Positions 24,032-31,448 of a stretch of 37,676 bases of DNA are shown here, piece by piece. Source of the DNA: Nocardia caishijiensis NBRC 108228 (GTDB lineage Bacteria > Actinomycetota > Actinomycetes > Mycobacteriales > Mycobacteriaceae); assembly GCF_001612825.1 (NCBI RefSeq), contig NZ_BDBE01000048.1, positions 1 through 37,676 of the forward strand, read 5' to 3'. Position 1 is the first letter of the stretch; every line of letters starts with the position of its first letter. A program made the translations under genes and the position numbers. Below the pieces are notes generated by a model. It had not been told where the DNA came from, searched no databases, and worked only from the letters and a program-made list of their open reading frames with translations.

Positions 24032-26212
24032 ATGGCATTCGCAACCGAGATCCCGACCGAAGGGTACGAAGAGCGGGGGCACCCGCTCGCGCATTCGGAG
24101 CATCGCCCGGTCGGTGAGATCGAGCGCAAGGGTGGCCGCTTCGAGGTGGTCAGCCCGCATCGACCGGCAGGCGATCAGCCCGCCGCCATCGCCGAGCTGG
24201 AACGGCGCATCACGGCGGGGGAGAAGGACGTCGTGCTGCTCGGTGCCACCGGTACCGGTAAGTCGGCGACCACCGCGTGGCTGATCGAGAAGCTGCAGCG
24301 GCCCACCCTGATGCTCGCGCCGAACAAGACCCTGGCGGCCCAGCTGGCCAACGAACTGCGGGAGATGTTGCCGCACAACGCGGTCGAGTACTTCGTCTCG
24401 TACTACGACTACTACCAGCCCGAGGCCTACATCGCCCAGACCGACACCTACATCGAGAAGGACAGCTCGATCAACGACGACGTCGAGCGGCTGCGGCACT
24501 CGGCCACCTCGAGCCTGCTGTCGCGGCGCGATGTCGTCGTGGTCGCGTCGGTGTCGTGCATCTACGGTCTCGGTACGCCGCAGTCCTATCTGGACCGCTC
24601 GGTGCAGCTCGAGGTGGGCGGCGAGATCGACCGCGACGCGCTGCTGCGGCTGCTGGTCGACGTGCAGTACACGCGCAACGACATGGCCTTCACCCGCGGA
24701 TCGTTCCGCGTGCGCGGCGACACCGTCGAGATCATCCCCTCCTACGAGGAGCTCGCGGTGCGTATCGAGTTCTTCGGCGACGAGATCGAGGCGCTGTACT
24801 ACCTGCATCCGCTCACCGGCGACGTCGTCCGCCAGGTCGACTCACTGCGCATCTTCCCCGCCACCCACTACGTGGCGGGCCCCGAGCGCATGGAGAAGGC
24901 CGTCGCCGCCATCGAGGAGGAACTGGCCGCCCGGCTGGCTGAGCTCGAAGGCCAGGGCAAACTGCTGGAGGCGCAGCGCCTGCGCATGCGCACCGAATAC
25001 GACCTGGAGATGATCCGTCAGGTCGGCTTCTGTTCGGGCATCGAGAACTACTCGCGCCACATCGACGGCCGTCCGGCCGGGTCGGCACCGGCCACCCTGC
25101 TCGACTACTTCCCCGACGACTTCCTACTGGTCATCGACGAATCCCATGTCACCGTCCCGCAGATCGGCGGCATGTACGAGGGCGACATGTCGCGCAAGCG
25201 CAACCTCGTCGAGTTCGGCTTCCGGCTGCCCTCGGCGGTCGACAATCGCCCGCTCACCTGGGAGGAGTTCGCCGACCGGATCGGGCAGGCGGTCTATCTG
25301 TCGGCCACGCCCGGTCCGTACGAACTCGGCCAGGTCGGCGGTGAGGTCGTCGAACAGGTCATCCGGCCCACCGGTCTCGTCGACCCGCAGGTGGTGGTGA
25401 AGCCGACCAAGGGCCAGATCGACGACCTGGTGCACGAGATCCGGGAGCGCACCGAGCGTGACGAGCGCGTACTCGTCACCACGCTCACCAAGAAGATGGC
25501 CGAGGACCTCACCGACTACCTGCTCGGTCTCGGCGTTCGGGTGCGGTACCTGCATTCGGAGATCGACACCCTGCGCCGCGTGGAGCTGCTGCGCCAGCTA
25601 CGCCTGGGCGAATACGACGTGCTCGTCGGCATCAACCTACTGCGTGAGGGCCTCGACCTGCCCGAGGTGTCGCTGGTGGCGATCCTCGACGCCGACAAGG
25701 AAGGCTTCCTGCGGTCGAGCACCAGCCTCATCCAGACCATCGGCCGTGCGGCCCGCAACGTGTCCGGCGAAGTGCACATGTACGCCGACAAGATCACCGA
25801 CTCGATGCGGCACGCCATCGATGAGACCGATCGCCGCCGCGCCAAGCAGATCGCCTACAACGAGGCCAACGGCATCGACCCGCAGCCGCTGCGCAAGAAG
25901 ATCGCCGACATCCTCGACCAGGTGTATCTCGAGGCAGGCGACGAGGTGGCCGTCGGCGGTTCCGGTCGAAACGTCAGCCGTGGCAGGCGTGCGCAGGGTG
26001 AGCCCGGTCGCGCGGTGAGCGCGGGCATCTACGCCGAACGCGACGTGAAGTCCATGCCGCGCGCCGAACTGGCCGACCTGGTCGCCTCGCTCACCGACCA
26101 GATGATGAACGCGGCCCGTGAACTGCAGTTCGAGCTGGCGGGACGCTTACGCGACGAGATCGCGGACCTGAAGAAGGAGCTGCGCGGCATGGACGCGGCG
26201 GGACTGAGCTGA
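24032..26212 (+). CDS. uvrB: Excinuclease ABC subunit B
   Basis: UvrB (726 aa), the damage-verifying helicase of nucleotide excision repair, loaded by UvrA and recruiting UvrC. Walker A GATGTGKS is at residues 71-78. The damage-probing beta-hairpin SYYDYYQPEAYIAQTDTYIE, helicase motif VIDESHVTVPQ, and motifs LREGLDLPEVSLVAILDADK and TIGRAARN are intact. The C-terminal UVR domain (LVASLTDQMMNAARELQFEL) contacts UvrC. TAACCT ends 6 bases before ATG 24032, fitting a leaderless mRNA; an in-frame GTG at 24026 abuts the -10 and is excluded. Confidence 0.98.
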   Translation: MAFATEIPTEGYEERGHPLAHSEHRPVGEIERKGGRFEVVSPHRPAGDQPAAIAELERRITAGEKDVVLLGATGTGKSATTAWLIEKLQRPTLMLAPNKTLAAQLANELREMLPHNAVEYFVSYYDYYQPEAYIAQTDTYIEKDSSINDDVERLRHSATSSLLSRRDVVVVASVSCIYGLGTPQSYLDRSVQLEVGGEIDRDALLRLLVDVQYTRNDMAFTRGSFRVRGDTVEIIPSYEELAVRIEFFGDEIEALYYLHPLTGDVVRQVDSLRIFPATHYVAGPERMEKAVAAIEEELAARLAELEGQGKLLEAQRLRMRTEYDLEMIRQVGFCSGIENYSRHIDGRPAGSAPATLLDYFPDDFLLVIDESHVTVPQIGGMYEGDMSRKRNLVEFGFRLPSAVDNRPLTWEEFADRIGQAVYLSATPGPYELGQVGGEVVEQVIRPTGLVDPQVVVKPTKGQIDDLVHEIRERTERDERVLVTTLTKKMAEDLTDYLLGLGVRVRYLHSEIDTLRRVELLRQLRLGEYDVLVGINLLREGLDLPEVSLVAILDADKEGFLRSSTSLIQTIGRAARNVSGEVHMYADKITDSMRHAIDETDRRRAKQIAYNEANGIDPQPLRKKIADILDQVYLEAGDEVAVGGSGRNVSRGRRAQGEPGRAVSAGIYAERDVKSMPRAELADLVASLTDQMMNAARELQFELAGRLRDEIADLKKELRGMDAAGLS

Positions 26213-26237
26213 ATATGCCGACCCGGCGACGGGCTGT

Positions 26238-26381
26238 CGGCCTCCGCACGCCCAGGGAGCGGTCCAGCTCGAACGGCCACCGCACGTTCGGGGAGCCGGG
26301 TAGGTCGACCGTCCGCCGCCCGTCGGCTCATCGAGGTGGCTCGGATGGCCGCCGCCCGTCTGCGGATCGCGGTAGCACCAC
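26238..26381. repeat. Four 36-bp imperfect tandem repeats after uvrB
   Basis: Units start at 26238, 26274, 26310 and 26346, each exactly 36 bases. Neighbours agree at about 26, 21 and 25 of 36 positions. The best conserved part is the first 13 bases, of the form CGGCCNCCGCNCG. Read on the minus strand, the units give a 12-residue periodicity (PTGGGRST, RTCGGRSS), but that frame has no start or coding look. It lies in the 272-base gap between uvrB and the VOC gene, in which I see nothing else. Confidence 0.7.
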
Positions 26382-26484
26382 TTGCCTCGACACTTCCGGG
26401 GACCGATGCGGTGCCGACGGCGTTCCGCCGCCTCGCTCCTCGGACGTGACAGGCACGCGGCCGGAAATCCCGTGCCGTCGGCTG

Positions 26485-26955
26485 TTATTCGGACTGAGTA
26501 GCCATCCAGTCGGCGATGCGGCGGTCGGCCTCCTCTCGGGAGACGTTCTCGACACGGGTCATCACCGCCCAGCGGTGGCCGAAGGGGTCGATGATCACGC
26601 CGTAGCGGTCCCCGGTGACGAAAGTCTGGGTTTCCTCGACGACTCGGGCGCCCCGGTCGACAGCGCGTTCGACGGCGTCGTCGACGTCGGGGCAGTAGTG
26701 CACGATCGAGGTGTGCACCCAGTCCTGCGGTGCGCGAACGCTCCCGTCGGCCAGTGGGATTCCGAGCTGCAGGGTGGAATCGCCGATGAGCAGTTCGGCG
26801 TGCACGGCCTGCCCGTCGGGTCCGTCGGCACGGCTGAGCAGCGTCGCGCCGAAGACCTCGGTGTAGAAGTCGATGGCCTTGTCGCCGTCGGCGACGGCGA
26901 GGAAGCAGGTGATGGAGTGGTAGCCCTCGGGGATGGGCGCGACCGATTCGTTCAT
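26485..26955 (-). CDS. VOC/glyoxalase-fold protein (PhnB-like)
   Basis: A 156-aa vicinal oxygen chelate protein of the PhnB-like type. The sequence HSITCFLAVADGDKAIDFYTEVFGA begins the first beta-alpha-beta-beta-beta module, and TGDRYGVIIDPFGHRWAVMT ends the second; the C-terminal REEADRRIADW is common in this subgroup. Activity is unknown. AGGA lies 8 bases upstream of the ATG. It diverges from the AraC-family gene with 56 bases between starts, so the regulator probably controls it. Confidence 0.88.
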   Translation of the reverse strand: MNESVAPIPEGYHSITCFLAVADGDKAIDFYTEVFGATLLSRADGPDGQAVHAELLIGDSTLQLGIPLADGSVRAPQDWVHTSIVHYCPDVDDAVERAVDRGARVVEETQTFVTGDRYGVIIDPFGHRWAVMTRVENVSREEADRRIADWMATQSE

Positions 26956-27011
26956 GGCGTCGATCCTGCTCACCGTGGGTCCGCCGGTCTTGTAGGAACG
27001 CGACACCGCCG

Positions 27012-27845
27012 ATGAACACCGACCTCGACGACGCGAAAGGCATTCTGCTGCCCCAGGAGCAGGCCAGGCACCGCTCCCTGCGTCGATTCCCGGTCGGGCC
27101 CGCGCTCGCCGACTTCGCCGACCGGTACTGGGTGGTGCGCTGGGATCTGCGCGGGCGGCCCGCCTTCCGCGCCGAGGTGCTGTCGTTCCCGTGTGTGAAT
27201 CTCACCTTCGAACGCAGCAGCACCCGCACCGGCGGATTCGTCAACGGGGTGTGCACCGCCAAGTACGTGCGTGATCTCGACGGCGAGGGTGAGACGTTCG
27301 GAATCCGCTTCCGGCCCGGCGGTTTCGGTGCCTTCACCGGGTGCGATGTCGGGGCGTTGCGCGACGGTTCAGCGCCGCTCACCGAGGTGCTGCCCGACGC
27401 GGCGGGGCTGGCCGAGCGGGTACTGGCCGAGGCGTCCGACGAGAACCGGGTCGAGATCATCGAGGAATTCTTCGGCGGTCGTGGCCGCGCCGACGACCCG
27501 CGGTTCGCGCTGGTGTCGCGGATCGTGGCAGCGATGGCGCGGGATCCGGAGCTCACGCGCGTGGACCAGGTCACCGAACGGTTCGCGGTGCCGGTGCGCA
27601 CCCTGCAGCGGTTGTTCCGCCGCTATGTGGGTGCCGGACCGAAATGGGTGCTGTGCCGGTTCCGGTTGCAGGACGCCGCCGATCTGCTCGCCCACTCGGA
27701 CCCGGATCTGGCCGAGTTGGCCACCGACCTGGGCTATTTCGATCAGGCGCATTTCAGCCGGGAATTCACCGCGCAGATCGGGATGCCGCCCGGCGAATAC
27801 GCGCGCCGCGCCCGCGCGATCGAGGCGGCTGCCGCGTCGCTGTGA
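27012..27845 (+). CDS. AraC-family transcriptional regulator
   Basis: A 277-aa regulator. The N-terminal domain is of the DUF6597 type (VGPALADFADRYWVVRWDLR, then IRFRPGGFGAFTG), probably the ligand domain. The C-terminal double helix-turn-helix is clear: DQVTERFAVPVRTLQRLFRR and LATDLGYFDQAHFSREFTAQ, ending in IGMPPGEYARR. The ligand is unknown. It is divergent from the VOC gene at a short distance, a usual arrangement for a regulator and its target. Confidence 0.9.
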   Translation: MNTDLDDAKGILLPQEQARHRSLRRFPVGPALADFADRYWVVRWDLRGRPAFRAEVLSFPCVNLTFERSSTRTGGFVNGVCTAKYVRDLDGEGETFGIRFRPGGFGAFTGCDVGALRDGSAPLTEVLPDAAGLAERVLAEASDENRVEIIEEFFGGRGRADDPRFALVSRIVAAMARDPELTRVDQVTERFAVPVRTLQRLFRRYVGAGPKWVLCRFRLQDAADLLAHSDPDLAELATDLGYFDQAHFSREFTAQIGMPPGEYARRARAIEAAAASL

Positions 27846-28134
27846 ACGGGTGCGGTGCGGCCGGTGTTGTGACGAAAATCCCAGGCCCGCAGCGGCGTTG
27901 ATTGTGTTGTGATCTGCCACAATTTCGTCGGCTCGGCGTTCGATCGGCGCAGGTGAATGCCGACACCACCGCCGATAAACCGGCAGCGCCGCACAAAGTG
28001 AGTCGAACTCGCGGTGTGATCTGTTGCGAATTGTCGATAAATCGGCGCGTTGTGGCGTTATGGTCGACGCAATTGCCGCGCCGATGCTCGATTCCCGGGT
28101 CGTTCGGCGCTGCACCGACCAAGTTGGAGGAGAG
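27846..28134. promoter_or_regulatory. Upstream region of the stress protein, with repeated motifs
   Basis: TGTGATCTG occurs at 27908-27916 and again at 28015-28023; the first copy lies in a perfect inverted repeat TTGTGATCTGCCACAA (27907-27922). CGATAAACCGGC (27973-27984) recurs as CGATAAATCGGC (28035-28046). Each motif pair comes in the same order, suggesting a partial duplication or two promoter units. I see no gene here. Confidence 0.45.
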
Positions 28135-28587
28135 ATGACCGCCTACCGGACCATTGTCGTCGGTACTGATGGCTCGGATTCGTCGTACGTCGCGGTGGAG
28201 AAGGCCGCGGCGCTCGCCGCCGACGCGGACGCGACCCTCGTGCTGGCCTGCGCCTACTTCCCGACCGACGACCGCGACGTCGCCGCCGCGGCCGATGTGC
28301 TCAAGGACGAGGCCTACCAGGTCCGCGGCTCGGCGCCGACCAACGAGATCCTGCACGTCGCCCGCGAGAAGGCGGTGGCCGCCGGTGCGAAGAACGTCGT
28401 GGAGCGCGCCATCGTCGGCGAGCCGGTCGACTCCCTGCTGGAGCTGATCAAGGAGACCAAGGCCGACCTGCTCGTCGTCGGTAACCGTGGCCTCAACACC
28501 CTCACCGGCCGCCTGCTCGGTTCCGTCCCGTCGGACGTGGCCCGCAAGTCCCGCTCGGACGTCCTGATCGTCCACACGGTTCGCTGA
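28135..28587 (+). CDS. Universal stress protein (TB15.3/Rv1636-like)
   Basis: A 150-aa cytoplasmic universal stress protein. It starts AYRTIVVGTDGSDSSYVAVE and has the nucleotide-binding loop VVGNRGLNTLTGRLLGSVP. M. tuberculosis Rv1636 has nearly the same motifs and position after uvrB; that protein is reported to bind cAMP, so cAMP or ATP binding is likely here. GGAGG lies 4 bases upstream of ATG 28135; the frame is open further upstream, but the ribosome-binding site and family length support this start. Confidence 0.92.
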   Translation: MTAYRTIVVGTDGSDSSYVAVEKAAALAADADATLVLACAYFPTDDRDVAAAADVLKDEAYQVRGSAPTNEILHVAREKAVAAGAKNVVERAIVGEPVDSLLELIKETKADLLVVGNRGLNTLTGRLLGSVPSDVARKSRSDVLIVHTVR

Positions 28588-28589
28588 GG

Positions 28590-28614
28590 TTCCGCCTCTC
28601 CGGGAATTCAGGCC
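28590..28614 (+). repeat. Dispersed 25-bp repeat, copy B
   Basis: Matches 9961-9985 at 24 of 25 positions and begins two bases after the stress-protein stop. A second shared block begins at 28669 (CCCGGTGAGT), 79 bases from the start of this copy versus 92 in copy A; about 25 of 31 positions agree across that block allowing one gap. The segment between the blocks differs between copies. Confidence 0.75.
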
Positions 28615-28674
28615 AAGGGGTACCCGCGTCGGCGGCAAGACCGAAGTGGTGGGTCACGGTAGCCTGTGCCCGGT

Positions 28675-28712
28675 GAGTCACCCCATGTTCCTGTTGGATC
28701 ATGGGATGACTC
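28675..28712 (+). terminator. Hairpin downstream of the stress protein
   Basis: GAGTCACCCCATG (28675-28687) pairs at 12 of 13 positions with CATGGGATGACTC (28700-28712), loop of 12 bases. It partly consists of the second shared block of the dispersed repeat. No T-run follows. Confidence 0.55.
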
Positions 28713-28715
28713 GAG

Positions 28716-28748
28716 AACGTGGCGTCGCACCTGGTGCGACGCCACGTT
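28716..28748. terminator. Terminator of the helD transcript
   Basis: AACGTGGCGTCGCAC (28716-28730) and its complement (28734-28748) pair perfectly over 15 bp around CTG, immediately beyond the helD stop at 28752. Confidence 0.85.
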
Positions 28749-28751
28749 CTG

Positions 28752-31052
28752 TTATGCGAAGTGTGTGGCGAGGCTTTCCGGTAGGTCTTCGGTGTGCACG
28801 ATCGCCAGCCGTTGAGTGGCGCGGGTGAGGGCGACGTAGAGGTCGTTGAGGCCGCGGGGGGATTCCTTCACGATGGCGCGTGGTTCGACCAGGTAGACGC
28901 GGTCGAACTCGAGGCCCTTGGCGTCGTGGACCGTCAGGACCTGTACCGATTCGCCTGCTAGAGAGGATAATTCGGGAACAAGGGTGGCGGGGGCGAGGAC
29001 GGCGGCGGTGCCGGGGGCCTGCTCGGTGGCGATCAGGCGGGCGAGTTCGTCGTTCACCTGGGCGGGCGAAACACGATGGGCGCGAGGGGGATTGCCGGTT
29101 TCGCGGACCGAGCGCGGCGCCTGGGCGGTCGGGTCGATGGCGGCCAGGACATCAGCGGCCACGGCCATGATCTCGGCGGGGGTGCGGTAGTTGACCGTGA
29201 GCTCGGTGAGCTTCCAGCGTTTGGCCACATAGGGTTCAAGCACCCGCTGCCACGACGACGCGCCCGCCGGATCACCGGTCTGCGCAACGTCACCCACGAC
29301 GGTGACCCAGCGATTCGGGATGCGGCGCATTACCATCCGCCATGCCATCTCCGACAGTTCCTGCGCCTCGTCGACGATCACGTGCCCGTAGGTCCAGGTG
29401 CGGTCGCCCGCGGCCCGCTCGGCGGTGGTCTGCCGATTGCCGAACTCCTGGCGCTGGGCCAGCTGGGAGGCGTCGATCAGGTCGTAGGCCATGAGGATCT
29501 CGGGGTCGAGTTCGTCCTCGATGTCCTGGGGCGCGGAACCGGTGAGGATGTCGAGGGCGTCCTGGGCCTCGGCCAGCTGGGCGCGCCACCGGCGGCGGGA
29601 CCGTTCGCGTTCCTCGGTGTCGTCCACGCCGAGCAGCTCGGCGAGTTCGTCGAGCAGCGGTGCGTCGGCGGCCGAGAACGTGCCGTCGTCGGAGCGGACG
29701 AGTTCGGCGCGGTCCTCGACGCTCAGCGACTTGGCCGCGCGGTCGAGCCGCGCCGGGTCGGCGAGCAGATCGGCGAGGACCTCCTGCGGGGAGAGCACCG
29801 GCCACAGGGCGCTGATCGCGGCCTGTACCTGCGGGTCGGCGCGCATCTCGTCGCCGATCTCGCTCAGATCGGCCGAGCTGAGCAGGCTGGTGCCGCCGGA
29901 CAGATCGGCGCCCATCGTCGCGGCCAGCTGATCGGTGAGCGCGTCGATCACCGACGCGGCGAAGATCGGCCTGGCCAGATTGTGCGGACGGCGCGAAGAG
30001 CGGGCCCGGCCCCGCGCACGGGTGGCGATCTTGCGATCCAGCAGCACCGGGTAGCCGTCGAAGGTGAGCCGCACCGGCTCGGCGGGCACCTCCTGTCGGT
30101 CGCGCACCGCCTGCTTGAGCACCTCGAGCATGTCGAGCGAACCCTTGATCTCGCCCGCGCGCAACGAATCCTCGCGGACCGCCTTCACGCCGGGATACAG
30201 GTCACCGATGGTCGACAGCAGCACACCGGTCTCACCGAGCGAGGGCAGCACCTGCCCGATGTAGTCGAGGAAGGTGGCGTTCGGGCCGATGATGAGCACA
30301 CCGCTCTTGGCCAGCTGCTGACGGAAGGTGTAGAGCAGGTAGGCGGCCCGGTGCAGCGCCACCGCTGTCTTGCCGGTGCCAGGGCCACCCTGCACCACGA
30401 GCACACTCTTGTGCTCGGAGCGGATGATCGCGTCCTGTTCGCTCTGGATCGTCTCGACGATGTCGTTCATGTGGCCGGTGCGGGCCGCGTTCAGTGCCGC
30501 GAGCAGGGCACTCTCGCCGCCCACGCCGTCGTCGGTGCCAACCGCGCCGTCGCGTTCGGCCGCGCGCAGGTCGAGGTATTCGTCGTTGATCGCGGTGACC
30601 GTGCGATTGCGCGACCGGATGTGCCGACGGCGGACCACGTCCTCGGGGTTGGCGGTGGTCGCCAGGTAGAACGGTCGCGCCAGGGGAGCGCGCCAGTCCA
30701 GCAGCAGCGGCTCGTAGTCGTTGTCCTCGTCGAGGATGCCGAGGCGGCCGATGTAGCGGGCGGCGTCCTCGGTGGCGTCCAGGTCGATGCGGCCGAAGCA
30801 CAGACCGTGCTCGGCGGCGTCGTATTTGGCCAGGTCCTCGCTGTAGAGCGCGGTGAACGACTCACGTTCGCTGCGGGCCTGCGGGGTCCCGCCCGCTTCC
30901 AGCAGGACGGTCTTGAGCCGGTTCTGCGCGTAGTCGCGCATGGCGTCGAGGCGGTCGTAGAGCACCGTGAGGTACTGCTGTTCCTGTTCGATCTCGCGGC
31001 CGCGCTCGCCCTGGTCGGTGCTGGCGCGGTCGTCGGCGAGGCGGTCGGGCAA
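28752..31052 (-). CDS. helD: HelD-family RNA polymerase-recycling helicase
   Basis: A 766-aa UvrD/Rep-like ATPase of the HelD family, which removes RNA polymerase from stalled complexes. The N-terminal coiled coil (residues about 15-60, EIEQEQQYLTVLYDRLDAM) is the family hallmark that enters the secondary channel. LLLDWRAPLARPFYLAT follows, then Walker A GGPGTGKT (222-229), Walker B VIVDEAQELS, motif WKLTELTVNYRTP and YVALTRATQRL near the end. Its length is near the 736 aa of M. smegmatis HelD. The start is TTG with AAAGGAG 7 bases upstream. Related HelR proteins confer rifamycin tolerance; assignment to that subgroup is not possible from this sequence. Confidence 0.9.
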   Translation of the reverse strand: MPDRLADDRASTDQGERGREIEQEQQYLTVLYDRLDAMRDYAQNRLKTVLLEAGGTPQARSERESFTALYSEDLAKYDAAEHGLCFGRIDLDATEDAARYIGRLGILDEDNDYEPLLLDWRAPLARPFYLATTANPEDVVRRRHIRSRNRTVTAINDEYLDLRAAERDGAVGTDDGVGGESALLAALNAARTGHMNDIVETIQSEQDAIIRSEHKSVLVVQGGPGTGKTAVALHRAAYLLYTFRQQLAKSGVLIIGPNATFLDYIGQVLPSLGETGVLLSTIGDLYPGVKAVREDSLRAGEIKGSLDMLEVLKQAVRDRQEVPAEPVRLTFDGYPVLLDRKIATRARGRARSSRRPHNLARPIFAASVIDALTDQLAATMGADLSGGTSLLSSADLSEIGDEMRADPQVQAAISALWPVLSPQEVLADLLADPARLDRAAKSLSVEDRAELVRSDDGTFSAADAPLLDELAELLGVDDTEERERSRRRWRAQLAEAQDALDILTGSAPQDIEDELDPEILMAYDLIDASQLAQRQEFGNRQTTAERAAGDRTWTYGHVIVDEAQELSEMAWRMVMRRIPNRWVTVVGDVAQTGDPAGASSWQRVLEPYVAKRWKLTELTVNYRTPAEIMAVAADVLAAIDPTAQAPRSVRETGNPPRAHRVSPAQVNDELARLIATEQAPGTAAVLAPATLVPELSSLAGESVQVLTVHDAKGLEFDRVYLVEPRAIVKESPRGLNDLYVALTRATQRLAIVHTEDLPESLATHFA

Positions 31053-31096
31053 AACAGGACTCCTTTGTCACCGCGATGAGAACAGAGTTGTCGAGT

Positions 31097-31435
31097 CTAC
31101 TTGTCCCCGGACGGCAGCGCGCCCGTCGCGGGGAAGACGTCGTCACCGATCACCGGCGTGAAGTGCTCGACCACCGGGAACGGCTCGTAGAAGTGATGCA
31201 ACAGCGCGCGCCAGCGCTGGTATTCCGGCGACCCGCGAAATCCCTCGGTGTGATCGCTCAACCGCTCCCAGCGCACCAGCAGCAGATAGGTGTCGGGCCG
31301 CTCCACGCACCGCGACAACGACAGACCACCGAAGCCGGGCATTCCGGCGACGATCGGATACGCCTGCGCGAAGGCCGCCTCGAAGGCGGCGGCGGAACCG
31401 GGGCGGACGGGCAGCAGAGCGTGTTCGACGATCAC
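31097..31435 (-). CDS. Antibiotic biosynthesis monooxygenase (ABM) domain protein
   Basis: A 112-aa ferredoxin-like-fold protein of the ABM family, whose members include quinone-forming monooxygenases and haem-degrading enzymes. GSAAAFEAAFAQAYPIVAGM and TYLLLVRWERLSDHTEGFRGSPEYQRW are characteristic. The substrate is unknown and no biosynthetic cluster is nearby. The start is GTG, 13 bases after the diguanylate cyclase stop, so the two genes are probably cotranscribed; helD starts 44 bases further on. Confidence 0.85.
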   Translation of the reverse strand: MIVEHALLPVRPGSAAAFEAAFAQAYPIVAGMPGFGGLSLSRCVERPDTYLLLVRWERLSDHTEGFRGSPEYQRWRALLHHFYEPFPVVEHFTPVIGDDVFPATGALPSGDK

Positions 31436-31448
31436 GCCGACCAGTGTG

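Noticed and set aside
26147..27601. 484-codon minus-strand frame spanning the 36-bp repeats and the VOC/AraC genes
   Set aside because: It overlaps two well-supported genes in other frames and shows no domain; only the repeat segment has a pattern.
27907..27922. CRP-type site upstream of the stress protein
   Set aside because: The GTG and CAC half-sites are 6 bases apart, whereas the TGTGA-N6-TCACA consensus has 8, so it does not fit CRP/GlxR.
28716..28748. CTCGAG-containing sequence near the helD end (28709-28715) as another copy of the end repeat
   Set aside because: Only the GACTCGAG core and a short GTGGCG are shared; the rest does not align.
31053..31110. Rifamycin-associated element upstream of helD
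   Set aside because: No GC-rich inverted repeat of that type was seen, so there is no support for a rifamycin-inducible HelR assignment.
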